In this document: piece by piece, positions 52,338 to 62,942 of the stretch
How the letters are laid out: every line of letters begins with the position of its first letter
How positions within the stretch are numbered: the first letter of the stretch is position 1
The notes under the pieces: generated by a model
Told to the model about the DNA's origin: nothing
What the model saw: the letters and a program-made list of their open reading frames with translations, nothing else
Database searches by the model: none
Made by a program: the position numbers and the translations under genes
NCBI GenBank assembly: GCA_964007475.1
Contig: OZ023273.1
Location: 81,446,598 to 81,510,597, forward strand
DNA length: 64,000 nucleotides
Reading direction: 5' to 3'
Origin: Hybos culiciformis
Lineage: Eukaryota; Arthropoda; Insecta; Diptera; Hybotidae

Positions 52338-53370
52338 TTATTGTTGTTCTATATCTGTTATTAATGAGGTTAATGTTGTAAATTTTTTGTCGTGCGGAGT
52401 CTTTATTTCATATATATAATTTTGAATAAACTGCCAAACAGGAAAACAGCTTGCTGGAAATATGGCGTTAAGTGTGAAAAAGCATTTGAAACACACGTCT
52501 ATTGCACTTAGTAAATTTTCCGTTCTGTATACAGTATCATTCACAACAACATAAAATGATGTAATTGAACCTGTAAAAAATTGATGATTTTTAAAATTAA
52601 ATTATTAAGAAAAGTTTTTAAATATTACCAAAATTTTCTCCCACTACAACAATAAATGGCTGTAATGTTGAGTTTTGTTCAGCGCACAGTTGTCCTTTGT
52701 TTTAAATTTTTTCCAAAATGGACCGTGAGTCCTGAAAATAGCATATTAATTAATTTTTACAGGTATTGAAATAAAATGAAAATATTACTTTTATTAGTAT
52801 TAAGAAATTATCCAGAACTTCTTGGTTTGAAAGTTTTTGTCTTTTTGACTCTTTTACTGGAACATACACACAGGATGATAATAAATAGCATAACAAAATA
52901 AACCCACATATATCTTGCTCTTCATATTGTTTTACTATATCAAAAATTTTTGAATTTCTTCTTTTAGCATATTCTGTTATTTTATTATTAATTTGCATCC
53001 ATTTGGCAGAAAGTTTATTGCTCTTATCTTTGCTTTCCGGTATCAAGTCAAAATCTTCACACAAAAGTATGCCTCCTTATTGTGATTTTAAAATTGGATA
53101 AGTTTCGTAGTAATCTTTTATTGAAACTTTTTCATCATTGGAAAATATTTTTATATATTGGAAATATATTGGATTCTATCCAATATTTTTTAAGTGTCTG
53201 AGAGTCCAAATTCTCAAACGCTGCCCGGTCGAATTCTTCTCCTAAAAATGTATTTCACTTGAAATTTAACAACCTTTACAAATTTTTAATACTCACGAAT
53301 ATATTTTTCCAAGAAATTTTCCATTTTAATTTCTGTTAGCACGTCTCTTAAATAATCTGCATCCATTTTT
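52338..53370 (-). pseudogene. spliced gene of unknown family, SAM-like N-terminus, nested in the hAT
   Basis: First exon from ATG at 53364: MDADYLRDVLTEIKMENFLE, ending at a GTGAGT donor (about 53295). A TTTTTAG acceptor follows near 53241 and the frame continues EEFDRAAFENLDSQTLKKYW, which looks like a SAM-type helical domain. After a shift and a stop near 53070, LCEDFDLIPESKDKSNKLSA runs to LILIK at a GTAATA donor (about 52788). ATTTTCAG is followed by DSRSILEKI, a TAA, and PFIVVVGENFG. Another GTAATA...TTTTACAG intron keeps frame into SITSFYVVVNDTVYRTENLL, AIDVCFKCFFTLNAIFPAS and the end DIEQQ at 52338. I recall the C-terminal half from uncharacterised repeat-linked proteins, not a named family. 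Confidence 0.6.
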
Positions 53371-53499
53371 GAACAACAGTAATTAAACAAACAAAACAAT
53401 CCGACGAAACTTTTTTATTTAATTTTATTATTTTTATTTAATTTTTTTATTTTTAGACTCTACTCTACGTGAACTTATAAATGACTTAGCCTAATTATT

Positions 53500-53920
53500 A
53501 ATTTTCTCTGCAGTTGCCTATTAACTTAGAAGCTTTCCCCCTTTTTTGGTTATAAATACTAAATAATGAAAGTTCTTTGTGAATATTTTTCACACTGATT
53601 TAAAAAAAAAAATTGGGTAAGTTCCCTAATTGAAATTTCTACACTTGTATATTTAACTTAGGAGCTTTCCCCTTTTTTGGTTACAAACACTAAATAATGA
53701 AAGGTCTTTGTGAATATTTTCCACACTGATTAAAAAAAAAAATAGGTAAGTTTCCTAAATTAAATTTCTAGACTTCTATATTTCACTTAGAACCTTACCC
53801 CTTTTTTGGTTGCAAATACTAAAAAATAAAAGCTATTTGTGAATATTTTTCACGTTGACCATAGAAAAAAATTTATGATTTTTGAAATAAAATTTCTACA
53901 CTTATACATTAAATTTAGAA
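53500..53920. repeat. three diverged tandem copies, unit about 120 bp
   Basis: TTCCCCCTTTTTTGGTTATA, TTTCCCCTTTTTTGGTTACA and TTACCCCTTTTTTGGTTGCA recur at about 53534, 53657 and 53787. Each is followed by AATACTAAATAATGAAAG-like and TGTGAATATTTTTCACA-like sequence. Confidence 0.8.
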
Positions 53921-55565
53921 TCTATGCCCTATTTTTGAAGAATATCTACCATTAATTTACGTCTTTTTGTGATTTTGTTTTTTTGATAAATTCCGCTAGA
54001 AATTTTTGTTTTAATTGTAAAAAAGTTTAACAATATTTGTATTTTTTTTCGGCAATCACGTTCGTGATTTACTTGGGAAGAACACACAATATTTTTTTTT
54101 CCGTGATATCTAAATTTGAAAATGAACATAATACACAAATAAAAATATGCTTTTTTACCTTTAGTTTCACATTTAAGAGATTTTAATAAATCCTGAACGA
54201 CTAAATTTAATATATGGTCAATACATCTCACTCGATTTTCAATATTCAATATAAATTATTGCTGCGAGCATTATCCATTGTTTTTCCTAGAATTTTTGAA
54301 GTCGAAATATTCAAGTCTACCAGAGATCTCATAAACTTTTGGCTTAGAGTATAACCATAATGTTTTCCTTTTAAGTGTACAAAATCCAATAATTTATTAT
54401 GAATTTCCCATAAATCATCTATCCACATCCAGTGAACTCGAACAGCCATGAATGATATTAAACTCTTTGAGGTCCATGAATCTTGGGTGATTGAAATTTT
54501 AACAGGGATATTCTACATTAACAAAAATTTATCAAAATCAAATAAATTATTATTCTTAGTATTATTATGTAATAAAGTTTACTGCTTCTTCACCTGAAGC
54601 ATTTCTTTCACATTTTGTTTTTCACTGCAAAATGCTTTCATCAATTCTCTTTTTTTGGTGTTATTGAAAATTGTTGTGCCATTTGGATTTAAAGTTTGGA
54701 GCATTTCAAAAAAAGATCTCATTTCAGCGCTTTCAAAAGTCAAATCGGATTTAATTATCCATCGTAACACTGCCTTTTGATAATTTTCCGTCTTAAAACT
54801 CTAAAATTATACCATATGTTGAACATTAAATAATAATAAAACAACAAATGAAACAACATTTAATTCTATATGTTTATATTATTATAGAGTAAGTAGCTTT
54901 TCCAGTACTCACAATTGATCATGAACAGTAAATGCTATTTATAACTATAGATATGTACACATATCAAATAAAATACAATAAATACTTTATGTATATGGAT
55001 AATATGCTATTTTAATACAAAATCTAGCGCTGGTGTTGAGCTTTTCGATTTATGTTGAAAAAATGAACTTACTGAAACTTCAACTACTACCGAAGTGGAT
55101 AAATCAATTTCATTTACCGAATTTTACATTATAACTATAGATAAAATCAAATTCAAATCTCAGAGCTACGCGACGTTTGTTCAGCTGTAAATATTTATAG
55201 TCCCTAATTATTGATATTAAATTTAAAATTTAATTTTTCATAATTTTTTAATTAAACTAACCTTTTTTATTCTGTTTTTTAAACAATATAAAAATAATTT
55301 AATATTTTAGTTTTATTTTTTTTTTTTTATTTTGCAAAAATCTTTATTTTTTTTCACCAACGAAATTTTTTTTGAAGTTTGAACTTTTTGTTTGAGTTTG
55401 AGTGGTTTTCAAACAATTTTTTTCGACTACATTTTTCAAACAATTTTTCTTGACTAAATTTTTTTATTCAAACTATTTGTTTGATTACAAAAAAAAAACC
55501 CTTTGATTTGGGTATGAAAAAGTTTGAGATAAAACTATTTGACCACGAGAAGCTATAATTTCAGA

Positions 55566-57500
55566 GCATTTCGATATATAATCTTAATTAATTTGGTGTT
55601 TTTTTTTAAGTCTTAAAAACATTAAATTCTATTGAAAAAGTCACGCTTTGCGCCTGAAACATACATAATACTTGAAATAAACATTGGATTAATTTTTTTT
55701 TTTACATTAATTTCTCGATTTAATACTTAAAATAATTTATACTTATTATAAATTACTACGTGCTTGTTGTTTGCTCTCTAAATATCACCATTATTCTGAC
55801 TAAATATATGCATAAAAAAATAATAAATTTTAATTTTTCAAAAATTTTTCAAGTGTAAATATTAATAAAATAGTAAGTGTATGAATTTTATGTCAAAATT
55901 TAATATTTATTTAGTATAGGATTAAATTTAAATATTATTTGGTATAAAAAAAGAAAAATAAACTTAGTATACGTAATTAATATTGTCCAGTTTTATTATA
56001 AATGTATCGTTTATTGAAAATGAATTTAATATGCATTTTTTTAATATATAGATACCCACCAAAAATTTGATTTAATTTATTATTTATATTTAAGTATATA
56101 GGTATGTAATTATGTATTTAGTTTTTTATTTAAAAAAAAAATATAATTTTTTTTTTAATCAGATGTGTTCAAAAATTATAAAATGTATTTAAAAATTTAT
56201 ACTTAATCAGCAATTTACACGCATTTCACATAAATTATTGAAAAATAAATTTTTTTTTTTTTTTTAATCTTTTCATATATTGTGATAGTAATTGTTGTTT
56301 TTATTTATTTTTTATTTTTTTATTTATATTCATAATATCCTTTAAAAAACAGAAAAAAAAATTAAAATTCTCGCATATGTGAAATTTTTTTTTTTTTCCA
56401 CGATTTACAGAAAAAAAGAAAATTTTAAATGAAAATGAAAATATGTACTGTGAATATACATGGGAGTTTTTTTTGTTTTTTCTTTTTTTTTTTATTTGCA
56501 TCGGAAATGAAAATGAGAAAATTTTTTTACATGTTGTTTGTCAGCACTTGTGGATATTAAAAATGATTTTACAATTAATTTTTTTTTTTTTTGTTTGATC
56601 ACAAGTTATAAGAATAAGTAAAATAAATAGTTTTGATATTGAATCCCAAAAAAAATTTAAATAGCTTTACTTGACCAAATTTAAAGCAAATTTGAAAATT
56701 AATTAATCGAGATTTTCGAAACCTACACTGTTTTTGATTCTGTAGGAAGGAATACGTTTAGTTTATCTTTCAAACTTTATTATGAGGCTAAAAACTGAAA
56801 ACTATATATTAAATTGGAATGTATTTTTAATGTTAAGAGAATAGAGAATATGCTTTTAGTTAGTCACGGATGGAGGTTTTTTGAAGGTAAGCGAAAGAAT
56901 TTAAATAAGTGTTTTCAGTGCTAATAATAAATATGAAATAGGTAATCAATTTAATAAGTATGAATTGATTAAGTAGATAAATATTTAGAATATAAATTAG
57001 ATTCTATTTTTTATATTTATATGTTTGTATTATGTTCACTTACACGTATGTACACTATATTTTTTCTATTTTTATTTTCGAATTTTTTAATATGATGGTA
57101 AACGTTATCTAATGCGTTGTTTATAGCTAATTGACCTATCTGAAAAAATGGTACCGTAAAAACCGTTTTTCTATGTTATTTTCCCATTTATATTTAAGCA
57201 AATTTACTGAAAATGAAGATATTAATTTTATCTATTTTTTGTAAAAAGAATTTTTTAAAAATATTATAACTGAGAAAATTGAATTTATTTTTTTTTTGAT
57301 ATCTGAAAAATTTCATTACTTCACAAAATTATTTTTTTGTTTCTTTTTCATTACGTTTCCTACCTATCATAATATTTTTTTACGATACCTTTCCTGTCAA
57401 AAATTTTCTTTTTGTTTTTTTTTTTATATTTTTTGCAGTTGATTTTTTACTTTCAGATAAAATTAGCTGTGAATAGGTTTCCGGAACATTCCTCCAAAAA
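55566..57500. other. AT-rich DNA right of the hAT
   Basis: No element ends, repeats or coding frames recognised. Homopolymer-rich throughout; it could be intron of a host gene if the exon at 57501-57899 is real. Confidence 0.5.
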
Positions 57501-57899
57501 TTACTTTACTGTGGTAGCTATAAACAACGCATAAGACATATCAACGTAAGCCCTAAATTGTTCCGATTCCATACAATAAACTATATTGCTAGTACAGTTC
57601 CCTTTTTGAAGCTGTGGCGACTTAAATAACGTACTTAAATTGCAATTTATTGCTAAACACTTTTCGAGTTTTCTATACTTTTGAATTTTCGTGATTTGAA
57701 AAATATTATTTGTCAAAGTTAAAGTTTTTTTTAATGTGGCATTATATGAATGTAGATAATTTAAGCCTTTTGAGTTTGGTCCCTGCGATTGAGGAAACTG
57801 ACACAAATCGTCTTTCAAATTCCAAAAAAAGTGTTCTGATACTCGAAAAATAGCAATTTGGTCCGGTTTTTCAAATATGATTTTTGACACATTTTTATT
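57501..57899 (-). CDS. possible host exon, unidentified protein
   Basis: An open minus frame of about 130 codons, with more even base use than its flanks and no repeat-protein motif. It contains a Cys-rich middle (KCLAINCNLSTLF...KGNCTSNIVYCMES) and a C-terminal FRAYVDMSYALFIAT. There is no ATG in frame at the start. Acceptor-like sites on the minus strand (TTTTTCGAGTATCAG near 57843, or TTAAG near 57915) and a GTAAAG donor-like site just before the stop (near 57507) would make it an internal exon. I do not recognise the protein. It may be secreted or extracellular given the Cys/Asn-x-Thr content (NCT, NATL), but that is inference. A decayed repeat gene is the alternative. Confidence 0.45.
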   Translation of the reverse strand, partial: NKNVSKIIFEKPDQIAIFRVSEHFFWNLKDDLCQFPQSQGPNSKGLNYLHSYNATLKKTLTLTNNIFQITKIQKYRKLEKCLAINCNLSTLFKSPQLQKGNCTSNIVYCMESEQFRAYVDMSYALFIATTVK

Positions 57900-58615
57900 T
57901 ATTTAATCTTAATTTAATAGATAAGATTTATCGACTTGATACGCATTTTAAAATCAATTTTATATAAATTATAGTGTCAGTCAACAATAGTTAACTTTAT
58001 TTTAACACGTAAAGAAAGGTTTACATTAATGTGCAAAGAATTATTTAAAAAAAAAATCATCTATTTTGAATGCATATGAAACCGCTTATAAAAAATTAAT
58101 ATATATGTACGGTACACATATAAATATATGCTAACTTATGTTCATCAAGTAACAAAATTTAAAATAATTTTTTTTAATTCAAATATCTTGCAGTTCTTCT
58201 TGTTTGAAATATAGTATGTTGTAGTATTTATAATTAAACAAAAAAAATAAAAATAAGTTTACCACAAAAATTATAAACAATTATCAAATTATATTATTGC
58301 ATAGAAATTACAATTACTACTTAAATGCCATATTCATGATTGTTCAAAATGTGTAGTTTAGTTTAGTTTGGTACAATCCTTGTAAGGGAATAAGATAGGT
58401 CAGGCGTTTAAAATAAGCTTTCAAGAACTAATTCTGAAGTGATAAATAACATAGTATACATGGGATAAATAGATAAATTATGGTTGATACTAAAGCTAAA
58501 GAAGGTCCAAAGCAAGTTGAATTGTTTGAAACGAGTATAAAAACTCATTGAAAATTATACATTTTCATTATTAACTTCTAGGCATTATTCAAGCTTCCTC
58601 AATAACCCCATTATA
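57900..58615. other. AT-rich DNA, nothing recognised
   Basis: No repeats or frames identified. Ends at a short TA microsatellite. Confidence 0.5.
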
Positions 58616-58628
58616 TATATATATATAC
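58609..58628. repeat. TA microsatellite
   Basis: Alternating T and A of about 18-20 bp at the left edge of the palindromic array. Confidence 0.75.
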
Positions 58629-58637
58629 TGCGGCCCG

Positions 58638-59536
58638 GGGTCCCTAAATTATTCTGACCATACAAATGAGTAATGTCGCTTTCAGGAACGTCATAATTTA
58701 TATATGAATAAAGTCGTTTTCTTTTGTATAAATAATATCGCTTTTAAAGCGATATTATTTATACATTATCATATGATCTATATGTCGTATTTTTTTTGTA
58801 TAAATAATGTCGCTTCTAAACCACATTATTTCTACATGAATAAAGTCGTTTTTTGATCGTAAGAATAATGTCATTTTTAAAACGACACTATTTATCGTAT
58901 GTTAGTAAAAAAGAATGTTGGCCGTACAAAATGTAGGTGAACTGACGTAACCGTGAAAATTTTTTGTCATAGCCGCGAAACTGGAATTTGTATGAGTTTC
59001 GCGGTTATAACAAAAATTTATGTTATAACCGCGAAACACAAAAATTGGATATTTATCATTTCGCGGTTATAACAAAAATTTTTGTTATAACCGCGAAACA
59101 CAAAATTCGATTTTTATCATTTCGCGGTTATAACAAAAAATTTTGTTATGACCGCGAAACTCAAAAAGTCGATAATTTTGAAAAATAGAATAAGCCCATC
59201 GATAAAATATTGTCGATCATTTCGAAAATTGAAATAAGGCCTTCGATTAAATATTGTGAGCTAAGGAAAAGGGAAAGGGGGCAGCAGGGCGGCGGGCGGG
59301 CGGTTGGCTCTGCTGCCCCCTTCCACGTGTGTCTACCACACAAATATTTTATCGTTTTTACTCACATACGATAAATAATGTCGACATTATTTAAAAATAA
59401 AAATTCATTATTTATCTTATGAATATTGTCGTTTTTTCCGTATTAATAATGTCGCTTTTAAGACGATATTATTTATCGTATGAATAATGTCGGTTTTTTC
59501 GTATAAATTATGTCCGTATAAATTATTTCGGAGTGC
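58638..59536. repeat. palindromic-word array 3 (CGCGGTTATAAC and AATAATGTCG words)
   Basis: Outer parts (58680-58905 and 59365-59530) carry units such as GTATAAATAATATCGC-TTTTAAA-GCGATATTATTTATAC. The inner part holds three units, CGCGGTTATAAC-AAAAATTTTT-GTTATAACCGCG, at 59000, 59062 and 59123, 61-62 bp apart. Then come ATCGATAAAATATTGTCGAT-like words and a GC-rich core (59275-59325, itself a hairpin with GGGGGCAGCAG facing CTGCTGCCCCC). Imperfect inverted ends, GGGTCCCTAAATTATTC and (complement) GGCACTCCGAAATAATTT, suggest a mobile foldback. Confidence 0.75.
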
Positions 59537-59540
59537 CATA

Positions 59541-62430
59541 TACTTTATAATAGTTTCGTATTTTTGTCCAACATTTTAAGAATTTTCTGACAACTTGCCT
59601 CATTAAAGTTAAATCTTCTTGTTCAAACCATATATAATTCCATTTCGCAAAAAGTTAGCAGCTATGTCATTTGAATGACAATTGAATGAAAATAGTTTAA
59701 ATTTTATGAATTTTTTTGGCCACGATGAAGGTAATAATTGTTAGAAGTCGGTTTTGAAAGTTCCAAAACAGGACATAAAACAGGAAAAACATAATTTTTT
59801 TCTTGTTTTGTTAACTTCGATTCGTTGAAACTATTCAGTTTCAGGTACATAATAACGACAGTAAAAATCCCAAACAAAATAAATATATCGGAGGCTGTAG
59901 TTGTAGACAAACATAAAAAAATCAGTCTTAATATACATACGACCCAATCAGTCATATAATAGTTTTAAAATCAGTAAATAATATAAACAGCATAAATTTT
60001 TATTTTTAGCATTGTTGGGTATGTGCAACTTTTGAAAGCATAAAAAAAAATCTTTATACATGTACTTGTACATATATATATCAACATAATATATTATGTT
60101 GAAATTCAAAATGCCAAACATTTTTTACAGAAATAAGGCCACACGAGTGTCATAAAATTATCATTAGCAGAAAATTTATGATCAGTAAATATTCAGGAAA
60201 AAAAAAATATTTTGAAAATATGTAAAAAAAAAAAAACTGGGAAAGGACATCATGTTTGTCTGTGTTTTCACATAAAAAAGGCTGTTTCACTTCACTGTGT
60301 ATATAACTATATGCGAAAAATATTATAAATTTACAATATGAAAAAAAAAAAACAAAAAAATGTATATTTTTTTTTTAATTATTGAATTAACCAGATAAAG
60401 AGGTAGAATGAGTAAGTGATGCAATTAAAATTGGATAACCGCAAAATTAATATTTTTAATTGATAAAAATAATGCTAACGTAAATAGAATAATTTAAATA
60501 AATTTCAAATATTTCCATAAAATTTTGAATTAGAATTGAATTGAAATTAAATTTTTTGTTGATAAGGAAAAAACAGTAACTTTTTTTTTTTTCAATTTTT
60601 GCTTTTTTGTGTTTTATTGTTTATTTTCAATAAATGCTATTCTGTACATTAAGCATTATATAAATACATTGTATACATATTATATTAAATTTAAGCTCTC
60701 TAGTTAATTAATGTGTGTTTTTTTTTCAGTACTCTTAAAAAAAAAACAATAAAAGTTCAAACAAACATTTTCCATGAAAATTCATAAAGGGCTTTAAAAT
60801 AAGTTCATGAAGGAGATCTGCATCCAGGTACGTTTCATTTGGCATCACCGATTGAGGTCCATTTGAATTTCCTATTAAAATGGTCAATTGGGTATTTCCT
60901 CAATGTCAAAATATGCATTATTATGATGAAAGAAAATTACAAATTAGAATTATAAAATTCTGATTCAATGATTATAAAATCTTTTCAATGGAAATATTAT
61001 TATATTAAATATAAATTTAATTTAGAAAAGTTTAATAAACTATATATTAAATATAATATATGTATATAATATATGTATTTTAAAGATACGCAATTAAATA
61101 TTTTCAAAGAAAAATCAATTAACTGTGTATGTTAGATTTGTGTGCCCCTTATTAAAAAAAATAAAATAAGTAAATAAATTATATTCATTTTCCAAAACAA
61201 AAAAAAAAAAAAACAGAAATACAAAATCTATAAAGCTTCACATTAGTCTTCTAATCTATGTATATCTCTGCTCCCAATCTCTACCATTTATCTTTATATT
61301 GAAAATAATTCAACAGTATTAAAGTGTCTGGTAATAAAGTTAAACTTAACCCAAAAAAAATAAAAAAAATAAAAAATAACAAAAAATTACCAACAGAAAA
61401 AGATAAATGGCATGGTATAAGGAAATCAACTGAAGCGAAAAAATACATTACATATTACAACTGAGAATTTTTTTGACGTATTTATTTGAAATTTTTTAGC
61501 ATTAGATTTGAAATCCTTATTCATATACATTTATAATAAAATTGGTAAAATAAAATAAAAAATAATATTAACAAACGAAAACATAATATAATATACAAAT
61601 GTATATATATTTATGTACATTTTAGATTTTAGTTCGATATTTTTATTTTTTTCGAAGGTTAATTTAAGAGTTCAACAATAACATTTTCATGTTTATATTT
61701 GTAATATTGAAAATATTGATTTATATTTATATTATGTTATATGGAAAATTGTTACTGATATGCTTTTTGCTGTACCCTGAAAAATTGCTATATGTAAATA
61801 GCTTAAATTGAAAAAATTGGTGAGTTTTTTTAGCAAGAAAGATACGTAGCTCAATGCCTAAATTTTTTGAATATATATCTGTTAACATGACAAATACTTT
61901 ACTAAAAATTTAGCTTGGTGAATATTTACACATTTTGCTGCAAAAAATTATAAGGATTTTTTTTATCGAAAAATTATAAGAATAATTAAAAAAAAAAAAT
62001 TATTATATACTTAACTTGATTGTATTATAAATTTTATAAAAAGATGTTTAACAATTTGTTAATAAAACAAATTGTTAATTTGAGGAATTTTAATTCCCAT
62101 GCTAGAGAAAATTTTAGTTAATTCAAACATGTTTTTGTCTAATTCATAACTGTCAAATTAGTTTGAAAAATAACCAATCTTGGGTTTGAATGAAATTTTT
62201 AAGATAAGTTAACCGGCTTCTATTAGAAACTTCCGACAAGCAATTTCCTTCAAAAATCTCTCCCTGATAATTTTTAGTAATGAGTTTGAATTTCTTGGCC
62301 TAAAAGAGGAACTAAATCTCCTGTCTTAGAAGCATATCTAATTCAAATTAAAAAAATTAACAATAAAAAAAAATTAATTTATTTTAATATAACTACAAAG
62401 AGTTAGTTTTTATTTAAATTTTTGAAAAAA
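59541..62430. other. AT-rich DNA, no gene recognised
   Basis: Homopolymers, TATATA stretches and no element ends found. An 83-codon minus frame at 59704-59955 with two hydrophobic stretches is not convincing as a gene. Confidence 0.5.
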
Positions 62431-62503
62431 AAATTTGATTGTGTGGCCCAGCAAATTTTTTTTCTTTGCAATGTGGCCCTCAAACGGTCGTAGTTTAGAC
62501 ACC
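62431..62503. mobile_element. possible hAT right end
   Basis: TGTGGCCCAGCAAATTT, TGTGGCCCTCAAACGG and GTAGTTTAGACACCCATG resemble the right end of hAT elements with GTTGGACACCCCTG-type termini. The left end and an 8-bp duplication of ATATAAAG were not found, so it is tentative. Confidence 0.3.
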
Positions 62504-62851
62504 CATGATATAAAGTAACAAACATTTAAATTTTTTTTTTTATTTCACAAAGAAAAATAAATCATACAAAAAAGAAACAAAAAACAATGTTTTTCTTTTA
62601 TACCATATTCGAGTCTGAAAATTAAAATGAATTTTAATTGCAGAATTATACGACTACGCTGCATCAAAAGTGTATATTCGAGTTAAAAGTCTGTTGTACA
62701 GCTAAAATATTGATTATAAAATTTTGTATCAACTTCAGGTTGTTAAAACTAATTTCAAACTTGTTTTAAACTACCAGCGCGTACACACTACGAATTCAAT
62801 GTTTACTTTGACGTGAGAAATAAAAAAATATAATTTTTAAATAAAAAAATA

Positions 62852-62942
62852 ATGAAGTTAATAAAAATGGACATTCGTAAAAAGTTATTAATTATTATTG
62901 AAGTGTTTTCTTTAAGCGCATTGGATACTTTTTTGAATGGCG
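62852..62942 (+). CDS. possible first exon with signal peptide
   Basis: ATG at 62852 (a second at 62867) opens 30 codons: MKLIKMDIRKKLLIIIEVFS, then LSALDTFLNGG across a strong 5' splice site, GGCG followed by GTAAGT at 62943. Basic residues followed by a hydrophobic run (LLIIIEVFSLSAL) look like a secretory signal peptide. The upstream 62770-62820 stretch is less AT-rich (CAGCGCGTACACACTACG), as a leader or promoter could be. No second exon could be identified in the remaining 1 kb. Alternatively a chance frame; the donor site is the best support. Confidence 0.35.

Larger units (their letters stand above)
50021..54803 (-). pseudogene. hAT transposase with introns, broken near the end
   Basis: Reading right to left: an acceptor-like TTTTAG precedes SFKTENYQKAVLRWIIKSDL at 54803. 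This exon ends EMLQ at 54594, and a GTGAAG...TGTAG intron (54513-54593) leads to NIPVKISITQDSWTSKSLIS. Then come DNARSNN, a shift near 54250, and RCIDHILNLVVQDLLKSLKC, followed by a GTAAAA donor near 54160. The next part starts near 51146 (acid stretch DDDCVDDVG, then YVATRWNSTFNMIERA). After a TGA and a shift near 50745 it ends with an Asn run encoded by an AAT repeat (50385-50440) and the dimerisation block ILSIMAKNYLAVPSSSVDVE near 50190-50130. The 54150-51150 gap holds another gene. A BED finger was not found. Confidence 0.82.
48160..55557 (-). mobile_element. hAT transposon, 7.4 kb
   Basis: Left end TAAGGCTTCTCGTCGATCAA and right end (complement) TATAGCTTCTCGTGGTCAAA, flanked by perfect ATTTCAGA copies (48152-48159 and 55558-55565). 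The subterminal regions (48170-48310, 49560-49640, 55370-55545) are full of TCAAACTATTTGA-like words, presumably transposase binding sites. An intron-containing transposase pseudogene runs on the minus strand. Nested inside are an element at 48312-49555 and a spliced gene at 52338-53370. Confidence 0.88.

Noticed and set aside
59704..59955. 83-codon minus frame with two hydrophobic segments
   Set aside because: No similarity, no splice context, and such frames are expected by chance in T-rich DNA. Kept only as a weak lead.
61555..62330. Left half of a hAT ending at 62503
   Set aside because: Searched for a CAGGGGTGTC-like start with ATATAAAG flank and transposase text; none was found by eye.
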